DNA from: Euptelea pleiosperma
Lineage: Eukaryota > Streptophyta > Magnoliopsida > Ranunculales > Eupteleaceae
Direction: 5' to 3'
Assembly: GCA_035048495.1 (NCBI GenBank)
Contig: CM068553.1
Coordinates: forward strand, 5,449,259-5,513,258
DNA length: 64,000 bases
The position numbers were made by a program, and so were the translations under genes. This document shows positions 23,390 through 34,209 of the stretch, one piece after another. The notes under the pieces are model-generated. The model worked only from the letters and a program-made list of their open reading frames with translations. It did not search any database and was not told where the DNA came from. The first letter of the stretch is position 1. Each line of letters begins with the position of its first letter.

Positions 23390-23625
23390 GGATAAAACTT
23401 TGATGACCGGGCCCTGTCATCAAGGGAGATGACAGGGCAGCAGATCTCAGTATGTGTATTTTGTACGAAGGACCACCTCGGCCTCACCACACACGTACTC
23501 AGGTGAGTACTTGAGTGCTTTTTCCCAAAACACTCACCTGTGTACATGTGCGGTGAGGCTGAGGTGGTCCTTCCGTACAAAATACACTTGCCGAGATCTG
23601 TTGCCCTGTCATCGAAGTTTTACTC
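23390..23625. mobile_element. Mutator-type foldback MITE with 80-bp hairpin arms
   Basis: The ends are GGATAAAACTT and AAGTTTTACTC. The 9-base flanks TTCCATGGG (23381-23389) and TTCGATGGG (23626-23634) differ at one base. The inner arms 23428-23505 and 23535-23613 (starting GATGACAGGGCAGCAGATCT) are about 90% complementary and contain AAGGACCACCTCGGCCTCAC. The whole element would fold into one long hairpin. Confidence 0.88.
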
Positions 23626-23654
23626 TTCGATGGGTATCCAAAGTGCGATAAAAC

Positions 23655-24100
23655 ATGGTTTTTTTTTGGAGCTGGAGATAGAACTTGATGCAAAGAATCT
23701 TTGTTCTATCATTGTAGTAAAAGTTGTCAATGGGGGATGGTTTTCTTCATCTGTTTCTTCTTACATATTTTTGTATACCCCGAGGGGGTCAAACAAGGTT
23801 GCTCATGATCTAGCAGCAAAGGCCAAATCTTGGTCTACTGCTCTAGAGTGGTCCCATACTCTCCCCACGTGGCTCCATCAAGCAATCAATAGGGATAAGA
23901 GTATTGACCATTCCTGATCCGTTTATTTTTTGGTTTTAGTAGAGAATATATATTATAATAAACGGTGTGAGATACACTATATCTTTATTGGTGTATCTTA
24001 TCACAAGATTAAGATAATATAATAGGATTAGATTTGATTGAGAGATTATAGGATTTTCTTCTATTGAACTCTTGTAATGCTTAATATAAGAGCTTTGAGT
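23655..24100 (+). mobile_element. LINE RNase-H-like fragment and tail
   Basis: The plus-strand frame contains LELELD-like residues, then YTPRGSNKVAHDLAAKAKSW. This is the RNase H (RVT_3) signature at the 3' end of plant LINE or retroelement polyproteins (usual form: RxxNxVAHxLA). It ends at a stop near 23918 and is followed by an AT-rich tail. It is clearly only a fragment. Confidence 0.65.
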
Positions 24101-24989
24101 AGGTTTATGTAATTATCAAAAGCTGTTAAAAAAACTTAAGCTTCTATGTAGTTTGAAATAGATGGCTTGCTACTTAAAAAAAAAGTATACCGATATGACC
24201 TAACAACAGTACGGATGTTTGGCCCATGATCTACATTACACACAATTTGGTGATTTATTTCCTTTGGATATGAGTAGTCCAAATAATGTTCAAACCACAA
24301 TTGAAAATAAATCATGAAAAATGCTCTAATCCAATGGTTCAAAATCACTAATCATGATAATTTTTATATGGAGGTCCACCTAGGGATGGGCCAACCATCC
24401 ATACGGTCAATAGTGAATATGCCATGTGGCTCATAATGTAGTCCATCCTCAACATTGCTGGTTTCGGATCTATCATTTTGATAATCCGAGTTGATGGGAA
24501 CTGAAACTGATTATAACCAATAACATTGATTTTGGTTTTGGGTACCTTATGAACCAAATTGAAACTGATATATTGACACCCCTACCCCTTAGTGGACCTC
24601 CAGACCAAAAAACTCAGCTTCGGTAATGATTCTAACCATTAAAAATGGATGTTAGTAGATTATCGTGTTATGTGTAAGGTACCAAACGGGGAGAACACCA
24701 CTCATCATTTTGTGCACTGTGAGTTTGTCAGAAAGGGTTTGGTGGTTCTTTCTTTCACGCATGAGAGTTAATTGGATCGCCGTTGATCTGATCCACTAGA
24801 TTGATGGTCCATCTCTTAGAAGTATTGAAACCTGCATCATTCACACTTCAGTGCCGGACCATATTGACAAATATGTAAGTTTCTTCATTCATGTTACAGT
24901 AAAGCAAAAAATAAAAAATGTTACATTAAAGAGTTTGAGGAATTAAAAAGAATGGTACGTAGCTGTTTGGCTAAGATAGAGTTCTCTCT
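24101..24989. repeat. Intergenic: arm-module MITE and GAACC-family remnant downstream of P450
   Basis: A family-A-like foldback remnant lies at about 24195-24435, with CGGATGTTTGGCCC on the left and CATCCATACGGTC plus GCCATGTGGCTC on the right. A piece of the GAACC-repeat family follows to TTGACACCCCTA near 24590. I see no gene from there to the P450 stop codon. Confidence 0.5.
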
Positions 24990-27900
24990 CTAAAGAGGTT
25001 GAAGGATGAGCGGCAAGCCATGGGTAGGTCTAAGAGAGAGCAAAATAGTAGGAGAATGACGATAGTTTGGTGATAGGGATAAGGAAAACCTAGTAAGGAT
25101 TAGAGTTAAGACAATTTTGTATTCCATCATGGTCAAGTTCCTACCCACACACATTCTCCCTCCAAACCCAAAAGGCAAAAACCCCATCTTGTGCTTGCAT
25201 CCCCCATGTAGGTCATCCTTAAACCTCTCTGGTTTGAACTCGTTCACGTCGTCACCCCATAGAACCGGGTCGTGGTGCATTCCGACGACATCGATCCATA
25301 TGTTTGTTCCGTTGGGGATGACCGCCGCGTCTCCGATTCGAATGTCTTCTCTTGCTTGCCTCTGTATGTTGGGTGCCGGCGAGTATAATCGTAACACTTC
25401 ATTCATCACCCACCCCATCTGTGATCATGCAATTCCAAATCTCAGGTCAACATGCATGGATGAAGAACATGATTGGATATAGCTATGTTTTATAATCTGT
25501 AACTATGGCCCATACGAGAATGGGACCTACTATTAGTGAGTCCCACTCAGGACATGTTGTCTCGTGTAGCACGTACGTACTGTACTCGTTGAAAAGACTA
25601 ATCTACAAGACTCACACACTATGTATCAGCAAATGTTATCCATGTAGTGGATCGGGGTCGACGGTCCACCATATGAGTCTCGCGTAGGAGACCAGCTCGT
25701 AAGTCAAAAAGCTGACTTTATAAAACGAGAGACTGCATTGATAACTTCTTGGTGGGAGGACCTAGTGAATAGTGCACCACGAGTTACGTACTGTGTTTCC
25801 AGATAACAAGGTATAAAAGGGGCCGCCACAACGGTATAACCGATGGACTGGGGCATTACCGTTTTTTCTGTTATAACGAAAAAAAACGCTCAGGGGCAAA
25901 AACGGAAAAAATAACGGGAAAAAACTGAAACTAAAGGAAAAAAATGGAGCTGAAATTCAAATTTGAATTTTAAAATTTGAATTTCAAAAATGAAAAATAA
26001 CAGAAAAAAAATGGAATATAACGGAAAAAAAATGAAAATAACGGCCTTTTTTTCACAAAATTTTCCAGATAACGAAAATTACGGTCGTTATTTTCGTTAT
26101 AACGGCCGTTTTTTAAACCTTGGTTATAATGGCTGTTATAATGAATTCTAACGTTCAGAGGCAAAATTGGAAAATAATGGAAATAACTGAAAATTGGAAG
26201 AAGACAAAAAAGGAACTAAAATTCAAATTTTGAATTTAAAATTTTCAATAAAAAAATAACAGAATATAACGGAAATAACGGTCTTTATTTTTGTTACAAC
26301 GGAAAAATAATAGCCGTTGTTTTCTGAGCGTTAAAACAGTACATAACGTAACAGGGGAGGATGCGTTTGGGAAACGGTATGTAACACGGCAAAACTGAGA
26401 AACGGGAGGTGGAAACGTAGAGGAAATGCCATGGAAATGATAATGGAAACATGTGGGAAACGATAATGGAAAAATAACAACGGTCACATGTTTTTCACTC
26501 ATTTCTCCTATTTCCATTGTCATTTCAAATCCGTTTCCCTTCCCCCTTTTACTAACATTTTCTTTGACGTTTCTCACCCGTTTCCCATATCATAACAAAT
26601 TTTTAGGGATAATTAATTTCCCGTTTTCCGTTTCTCGTACCATCCATTTTTGCTCAACGACGCCATTGAGCAAAAATGTTGAACGATGCCTTTACACCAT
26701 CGGATACCAACTGTTTTAAAAAAAAAAAAAATCAAAATTTGAACTAGATATGGTATACACTTGAAGAGAATTTTTTTGAAGGGGCGGAAATTTAGAACCA
26801 GCAATCATGCGCCAGGTACACCTAAGTGTAGGGGCAATGATATTGCACCAGGATAACCCTGGTGTACCTGCTGCAATATATCATTGGCCACATGATCACT
26901 GCTTCTAAATTTCCGCCGCTTCAAAAATTTTCTCGATCATGATGCACCGGAGTTTACATACCTTCTTTAGTCTAGCAAGCATGGTGAAATCAAGAGGCTC
27001 GTCTCCTATGACTTCTTTGATCTCTTCCCTCAGGTGGCTTTGCCACTTTGGGTGCAAGGCAAGAAGTAGAAGAGTCCATGTGAGGGCCAACGCTGTGGTC
27101 TCATGACCACCAAAGAAGAACGTCTTGCACTCATCCACAAGCTCATGAGTCGTAAGCTTCTTTCCTAGTCCTCCATTGACATGGTTCTCTGTGAGCAAAA
27201 GCCCAAGCAAGTCCTGTTGTGGATGATCATCCAAACACGCCTTTCGCGAAGTTATGATTGATAGGAGAAGATTGTCAATCTCCTTCCCTAGTCTCCTTGA
27301 TTCTAGGGTTTGCTCAAGGTACATGAACTTGCTAAAAGGAACGCCGACTAAGCGGTTAGACCGGAAGAGCGTGACCTGCATGGCTCTCAACTTCTGGAAC
27401 ACTTCCCTACCATTTTGATAGTTGATGCCAAAGCTTGTCTTGGCTATGATCTCCGCGGCGGTGTTAGTTATTTCTCTCTCGACGTCAATTTCAGGTTTGC
27501 CGGAGGCAATAAGCCTACTCCACTGGTCTAACATGTTAGTAGTAGAATCCACCATTAAGTGTACCATAGAATTCAAGTTGCATGGAGAGAATGCAGGTGT
27601 GATGACATGCCTATGGCGAACCCAATCCTCTCCCTCAACCATAACCAGTCCATTTCCGAACATCGGTTTTCTATCGTTCTTAAACACACTAGGCTTTCCC
27701 CATCTCTTGCCCATGATGCCTGAAGACATTTGTTTCAGAAATTCAGGCTCAGCAACATACAAGAATGGCTCTGTGCCTAGCCAGTAGATGAACACCTTTC
27801 CTGCAAAACATCCAAAACATTTTCTATGTTAGATATATACAAGCTCTAACTCTTAAAACACACACGAACACAAGTATTATATATCTATGGGTATAATAAG

Positions 27901-28744
27901 ATTAGTGAAACATTCAGTCAACCTCATGCAGTTCCTGTTGGGGTAAAAACCCTAAGTTTGCATATAAACCTCAGACACCTAATGTTGCATATATCATGAA
28001 TCAAAGAAAACTAGGGTTGCATCAACCTCGTGCAGTTCTGTTAGTGTTAGCAAAGGTTGTGTTCCCGCACATGTGTTGTGTTGGCCTGATGACCCGTTGG
28101 TATACATAGTTATTTCGCCTTTCTCCAATAGGTTGGTCTTTTGGGGTACATCAGAGCCTCAAGGCCTGGAAGGTCGCAGGTTCAAGTCTCTAGTGGAAGG
28201 TTTGTTCCCGCACACATTTTGTGTTGGCCCGATGGCCCGTTGGTATACATAGTTGTTTCGCCTTTCCCCAACAGGTCAATCTTTTGAGGTAAATGGTTGT
28301 TTAAAAGTTTGGAAAAAAAAAAAAACCCTTAAGTCTGCGTACAACACATACGGTAATATCGATTTTACTGACCCACCCAAGACCTTGATAGTTGATGCAA
28401 TATCCTGACAGTTTAGTTAGTGAAAAAGATAAACATGGTGTTAATCTATATCAAACTAACTTACCATGTGATTTAGTCCATCGAGCAAAGTAAGGAAAAA
28501 CAGTTGAGTGGATATCATGGGTGATGTTTAAAGATCCAAAAGGAGAATCTTTCTTCTCCTTCTTCATTTCACTGATGTTCCCCAGAGGAAAGCTTGGAGG
28601 TGGGCCTCTGAAGCCATTCCTCTGGAGCTTTTGATAAACTCGACTGGGTGTAAGCCAATATAAAGAGAGTAATCTCCATAGAATAAAGAGGAGAGAGATT
28701 CCCATGGCTAAGCAGAGAGTTTGGAAAAACTGAAAAAAACCCAT
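24990..28744 (-). CDS. Cytochrome P450, CYP72 clan (CYP709/714/735-like)
   Basis: A three-exon gene for 515 residues: 28744-28465, 27800-26962 and 25418-24990, all with GT-AG junctions and a frame that closes exactly. It starts with an N-terminal ER anchor (about residues 8-30) and a Pro-rich hinge, GPPPSFPLGN. The I-helix GGHETT is at 324-329, the K-helix E380-VLR is followed by FKPERF, and the haem loop FGFGGRMCVG has Cys463. All catalytic motifs are intact and the length is normal. CYP72-clan enzymes of this shape oxidise hormones (gibberellins, cytokinins) or other isoprenoid-type substrates on the ER face. The substrate cannot be read from the sequence, and choosing among CYP709, CYP714 and CYP735 needs a tree. 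Intron 2 holds a TTATAACGG-repeat element and a family-D MITE starting 27 bases past the donor; intron 1 holds two LTR-like units. Confidence 0.93.
25800..26600. mobile_element. CGTTATAACG-repeat hAT-like elements in P450 intron 2
   Basis: From about 25808 the sequence begins CAAGGTATAAAAGGGG and runs to TTTTTTAAACCTTG near 26123, filled with CGTTATAACG and ATAACGGAAAAA variants. A second, looser block to about 26600 has ATAACGG and GGAAACG motifs. Both match the group at 32479-33681. No exact duplication could be placed here. Confidence 0.6.
26765..26934. mobile_element. Family-D MITE beside the P450 intron-2 donor
   Basis: The ends are AGAGAATTTTTTTGAAGGGG and the inverse CTTCAAAAATTTTCT, with the central CACCTAAGTGTAGGGGCAAT motif shared with the copy at 5298-5482. 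It sits 27 bases into the intron (donor GT at 26961-26960). No matching target duplication remains. Confidence 0.75.
28071..28304 (-). mobile_element. TRIM/SINE-like repeat, two units, in P450 intron 1
   Basis: Read on the minus strand, both units contain AAAGGCGAAAYAACTATGTA followed by TACCAACGGGYCATC, which matches the LTR-like repeat starting at 57639. Between them is GAGACTTGAACCTGCGACC, whose complement GGTTCAAGTCTC resembles a pol III B box. Either a truncated TRIM LTR pair or a tRNA-derived SINE would fit. Confidence 0.55.
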
Positions 28745-30480
28745 CTCTAGCTATCTGTCTATCAATCTCTATCTCATGAATTTATACTGTATATGTTGGA
28801 GAACAAATATTTGTAGACCATCCAGAGGTTCAAGAATGTCGGATTTTTGACTAGTCAAGAAAAGAATTTGATCTTTTGGACCAATCCTTGCATGTTGATC
28901 TTCGGTCTAGTCTCTTATATCTTTTTTATTTCTAAATTATATTTATTTTACTTTGTAAAACGTATGGGGTGTACTTTGTCAATTCTGGTTCTGAGACTAA
29001 TGGCGAAAACACGTAAAGATATTTTCAAATGACCAGAATATATATTTCCCACTTGATTCTTGTAATTTGATTAGATTAGTACTGTATGTATTGTTTCAAT
29101 AGATCAAATCCCATGCACTGAAACAAGATCCATCTGATGTTTTTCAAGGGTTGATTTTTGTTAAGATCAGTCAATGGTCAAAGAAAAATGTAAAGAGTCA
29201 AAGTTCAACACAAATACTAGCTAACATGTGAATACCATTTCTCATCTTCCTTTCTCCAGGTGGTATTTAATACAATGTAGTTGTAGTGACCCCGTACATC
29301 CATTAGAACATTGTTGGTGGGGCCAAATGGTGCAGTAACCCTCCATCATCTGATGGGTATCTGCCCAAAATGATCTATTTTTGTATGTGAATTGGGTGTC
29401 TCGAATTCGATAGGATTATCGATTCTTGAGCCCGCATAAGATCTGTTCAAACTGGGGTGACCCTATTAGTCCAGAGCCCGTGTTTGATGGCCCCAGAGTA
29501 CTCTTTAGGGCCCACTTACCTTATGGATATTTGGTCTACCTCTTGACGAAACTACAGATAAAAAATCAGTATAATTAGTGATTTATAGCCGTTGTATTTA
29601 GCATTTTAATAATGTGATTGTTGACCGTTAAATTTAAGCCTTTTTTTAGGTTTGTGACTCGAATGTACGCCATTTTTTAGGCTTATTTTGTATATTTTTC
29701 AATTCACACAGTGGAAACTCTCCTTTGAAGTCATCTGTGGACATAGCTAGCTATTAGTGGTGAACCACGTAGAACTTTGTCTCTTGTGCGTGTGATTGTT
29801 TTTCTCTTCAGTGGGGTACCGATTTTCATCATTTGTGATTGACTAGATCGACAATGTGCTCACAAGACTTTTACCGGTCCGTTTATTTATTCTTTTTGAC
29901 TATCCAAAAAAATGTGATAGGCTAATTATTGTGAACCTTTGATCATGTCGTTGATTTTCACACTGGATATATACTACTTATGTGTGAAATCTTTTGCTAC
30001 GGTGTGATCAAACTACTACACCCATCCGATACATGAAGCTTTTATCTTCCAATACCACCTAATTAAGTTAATTTTACACATTCTTTCTTCTTTAAAATAT
30101 TTATTGCATGTATTAAATCATGATCGGATGGTTAGTCTTAAGCGATCGATTTGATCAACTTTTGAGGGGTATGGCTATCCAAGTGGCAAATCTCTTATTG
30201 GAAGAGTTGACACAGAAAATTTTTTATGACATTTATATGCAAAAATCACTTCTAGAAATTAAAATTTGTTCAGGGCAACCATACAGAGCTTAAGCATATT
30301 AAGAGAGCCGGGATTGAAGCAAACTCTACCAAGGAGCTTGAGATGACCAAAAAAGGGAGGGAAGAATACAAAGATATATACTACCCAACAAAAACACACA
30401 AGGGACCAAACTAATTCTTCCCTTGTACTAAGACATCCTATCTATTAATAAAATCTTCAAAGAAGAGCTCTCTACATAAT
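28745..30480. other. P450 upstream and intergenic region, no gene seen
   Basis: AT-rich sequence with a half-copy of the arm module at about 29515-29640. There is no clear core promoter consensus beyond AT-rich TATA-like stretches near 28780-28800, and nothing with coding signal. Confidence 0.4.
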
Positions 30481-32320
30481 CGAAATAGGGTCTTCTTCAC
30501 AAACTACGACCTATGATTCACGGTATGATTCATGGCGTAGTGGTAAAAATAAAAGTGAAAATTTTGGGAAAGTCGTTAAGACTTTGGTCGTTTGGAAAAT
30601 TTGGAAAGATAAAGCTTGATGGGTTGGTGAGGAAATCAATGTCAAAAGTTATAAAATTAACCAAGAATGTAGTTTTAGAGCTTAACCCTAGCCAATAAGG
30701 CTAGGGTGTAATATTAATCATCCTAATCAAAGTCTTCCTTCACTTTCTAAAACCATTATAATGGGTGTGATGTTTGACCAACTGGGTTGCACCTTGTACC
30801 ATCCTGGTTGGTGCCCTAGGTCCCTCAGTATCCATGTCACGGATTCATTTTCGGCTAACCCACCGAAATATACGAAAACCAAACGACGAGCATTGCACAT
30901 TTTGAACATAAATTGTTTCAACAAAGATTCAAAACCCACCTTCACCTTTGAGTTACTGATCTCATTAAAAGCAATCTTACCTTATGGCGACACCTAGTTT
31001 GTATCTCAGCTCTCAAGTGGGCACAATGGGTACCAAAATAGGAACCAAGTCACCTTTTAATGCACTCGAAATGCAAAGGAAGATTATATTCCAAATGTTT
31101 TAATTCTATCCAGAATAGACTTATAGCTACAACCAAACACCTCCTTAAGAATTAACAGTAGTTGAATGATCGGGACCATAGTTAGCAAATTATGAAGCAG
31201 CAAAAATTCGCCCATTGAAAAATACGAGTTTAAAAAGATTTGGCTTCAAAGAAATGGAGTCAAAAAGCGGTAAATAAGACGAGAACGGAAGACTTTGGGT
31301 TTAATAGTTTTTTAGTCCAAAATATGCACTTAAAAAAAAAACGTATGCATATATGTGCACATGCCCAAAGATATATAGATTGAGTGGTAACGTAAGTATA
31401 ATAGAACCGAAATTATATGATATTTCCCTTAAATCCAAGTAATCTAAGTAATACTAACAATTTTCCAAAAATATTTCTCATTTATCAAGGTCTCCAAATG
31501 TAAAGAAATCTGTTAATCTTTTCTAAAAATATTTTTTTAAACATAAAAATTAGTGACATATATTATATAATAATAAAAATTCCTCAATTTTTAAAACAAG
31601 AGCGTTGGAAGTAATCAAGTCTTAGTCTCCTAGGTCAGGCCCCAAATTGATTGTCGGCCCAAAGTATTAATCTTGAATTGGGCTTCGGCCAAGTTGTTTC
31701 AGCCCATAACGGGCTTGAAACAGGCAAGTTCCTTTGGGTCCAAGCCAGACATGGACTGACCCAACCAATACGCACATGGTTTTTCTATTTACAAGGCTTC
31801 GGCAAACTATATTTATTCAATTGTTTAATCTTGATTAGTCAAGGTTTTACTCAGAAATTACGGGGATCCAACATACGACCCATATAGTCATCAATCTTGA
31901 CCGTAAATGTTGGACTAACCATTGGATTAGAGTCCATTTTTGCTCAGAGACATCTTTGAGGAAAAATGCTCAACGATTGTTTGTATGAGCCATGTGGCAC
32001 ACCCTTCAAGACCACCGACTGTATGGAAAAAAGCAGCTTGATTGGTGATTTCTAGCCGCTCAATATTAGCCTTTAAGGATTTTTACCAGTGGTACCTCAA
32101 ATAATGCTCCAATACCTCGTCTAAAAATCAACCCAAGAAAATGTTAAAATCCAATGGCTAGAACGCATCAATCAGGCTGATTTTTGGTCTGTAGGTACAC
32201 CGAGGGATGGGCTAAGCATCCATACGGATCAGTGGTCTAGGAGGACGTGCCACATAGCTCATACAGCCGTTTTTGAGCAAAAAATTGACTATGGGAGTGG
32301 GTACAAAGCGGAAGTACACT
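30481..32320. other. Intergenic, mostly unrecognised; MITE remnants at the right
   Basis: No recognisable gene. A minus frame at 30727-30945 has no known domain. A GGGC-rich patch occurs at about 31630-31765. An arm-module foldback copy spans about 31875-32260, with CATCCATACGGATCAGTGG at its right end. Confidence 0.45.
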
Positions 32321-32478
32321 AAATAAAACTTGCCTGACCACCTGTGGTCTACCAGACCACACAAACACACAAGCTGCCTGCCGTATGGCGCTTTTGTACG
32401 GCACCAAGTCGCATCTGCACGAGCGACAAACTCCCTCTCCGCCTTGGTTAACCTACTCAGGTTTGGTGATGTTAAAAT

Positions 32479-32821
32479 CAAGGTTTAAAGGGTTTACAAA
32501 AAAAAAATCAAGGTTTAAAGAAGGTCCTTTTAACGGTTAAACGGACTGGGGGCGTTACTGTTTAAACCATTTAAACGGATTGAAACAGCCAGGGGCAAAA
32601 TAGAATTTAACGGAATTAAAAGGATTTTAACGGGTTTTAACGATTCTAACGGAAAAAAACGGAAAAAATGGCGCTCAAATTCAAATTTTGAAATTTGAAA
32701 ATTAAAAAAAAATAAAATTTAACAGAAATTAAACGGATTAAACGGGTGTTTTTTTTTCCACAAAATTTTCAGAATTAAACTGCTGTTTAAACGATTTTAA
32801 ATGGCCATTTTTAAAACCATG
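32479..32821. mobile_element. hAT-like element, TTAAACGG family, exact 8-bp TSD
   Basis: The ends are CAAGGTTTAAAG and TTTTTAAAACCATG. GTTAAAAT is duplicated exactly at 32471-32478 and 32822-32829. The first bases are repeated (CAAGGTTTAAAG at 32479 and again near 32508). The interior is reiterated GTTTAAAC, TTAACGG and AAACGGATT motifs. Confidence 0.85.
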
Positions 32822-32894
32822 GTTAAAATGATTATAAGGGTAATATAAGAAACGTGGCAATTTCTTACAGGACATTGACTAGAGATGTTTGGCC

Positions 32895-33350
32895 CAAGGT
32901 TTAAAAGGGACAGTTATAAAAAAAATAAAAATAAAGGGTCCATTATAATGGTATAACGGTCTAGGGGTGGGCGTTACCGTTATAACGAGAGAAAAAAACG
33001 CCAGGGGCAAAAACAAAAAAAATTAAACGGGAAAAAATGGAAAATAATGGAAAAAGGGAAGTAACCAAAAATTGGGTGCTGAAATTCAAATTTTGAATTT
33101 TGAAATTTGAATTTCAAAATTTCAAAAACAGAAAATAATGAAAATAACTGTAAAAACGAAAAAAATTGTCGTTATTTTTCACAATTTTTTTCAGAAAATA
33201 ACGGTCATTATTTTCTTTATAACGGAAAAATAACGGAAAATAATGGGCGCCATTTTAGCTATAACGGCTGTTTTTTTCTGGTCATTTTAACGGTATGTAA
33301 CGTAACGGGGTAGGTCCGAATCCGTTATAAAGGCCATTTTTCAAACCTTG
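32895..33350. mobile_element. hAT-like element, CGTTATAACG family, exact 8-bp TSD
   Basis: The ends are CAAGGTTTAAAAGGG and TTTTTCAAACCTTG. GTTTGGCC is present exactly at 32887-32894 and 33351-33358. The interior repeats ATAACGG and CGTTATAACG. The right duplication doubles as the left duplication of the next element. Confidence 0.88.
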
Positions 33351-33358
33351 GTTTGGCC

Positions 33359-33681
33359 CATGGTTTAAAAAAACACCGTTTAAACGCTAATGCCCCAAGT
33401 TTGGTACGTTAAAAATCGTACCCATTTTGACGCTTAAAAATTAATGGTCTTTTTTTTATTGTTTTAACGGTAGTTAAAATCTGAAAATTTTGTGGGAAAA
33501 AAACGCCGTTGTTTCTGTTGAATTCCATTTTCGTTTTACAAATTTAAATTTTGAATTTTAAATACTAGCACAATTTTTCATTTTTTCCATTTGTTTTTCA
33601 TTTTTGCCCATCCGCTACATTTTAATGGTAACGCCCCAGGTCCGTTATACCGTTAAAACGGTCGGTCTCCTTTAAACCTTG
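33359..33681. mobile_element. hAT-like element sharing its left TSD with the preceding one
   Basis: The ends are CATGGTTTAAAAAAACACC and CTCCTTTAAACCTTG. The left flank GTTTGGCC (33351-33358) and right flank GTTTGGCA (33682-33689) differ at one base. The interior repeats GTTTAAACG and CGTTAAAA. With the element at 32895 it forms a TSD-element-TSD-element-TSD array. Confidence 0.85.
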
Positions 33682-34209
33682 GTTTGGCAAATCCTTAGGT
33701 GGAGTAAAACTGGGCACAACGCACAATAGGAGCCACATGGCCAACTCTTGGTGGTTGCTGACAGGATGTTTGGCCAATCACTAAGTGGACTTACAAACCG
33801 AACAGTGATTTCTAAGCGTTGGATTGAAGTTATTTTTATGGGTTGATTTTAACGGTATGAATTTGAGCATTATTTAGGGTTATTTAGGTGCAAAGGTTGT
33901 AAATCACTTATCAGGCTGATCTGTGGTTTGGAAGTCTACAGAGGGACTGGCCAAACATCCATACAGTCAGTGTCCACCAAGATTGTGCCACGTGGCTCGT
34001 ATTGTGCAGTTTGACCGAAATCAACATGATGTGATTTTTTATTTCTTTTTGCAGAGAGAAATATGAAATTAGTCTTTTGTTAACCAGAGGAGAGGAGAGT
34101 TTGTCCCTCATGCCGATGTGACTTGATACGGTAGAAAATCCACGCGGCAAGCAGCTTGTATGTGGTCTGGTAGCCTACTAGACCACAGGTGGTCAGGCAA
34201 GTTTTACTC

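Larger units (their letters stand above)
32322..34209. mobile_element. 1.9-kb MULE-type element with about 125-bp TIRs and nested insertions
   Basis: The TIRs at 32322-32452 and 34085-34209 pair over about 125 bases, beginning AATAAAACTTGCCTGACC (left) and GAGTAAAACTTGCCTGACC (right, inverse), and include CACCTGTGGTCTA. The ends match the GAGTAAAACTT family of Mutator-type MITEs. Inside are three hAT-like elements (next entries) and a family-A foldback remnant at about 33725-34005. No transposase is present. The outer flanks show no convincing duplication. Confidence 0.8.

Noticed and set aside
26905..26961. C-terminal extension of P450 exon 2 (CKLRCIMIEKIFEAAEI)
   Set aside because: It reads past a good GTATGT donor into the family-D MITE; exon 3 supplies the conserved ExxR, PERF and haem motifs.
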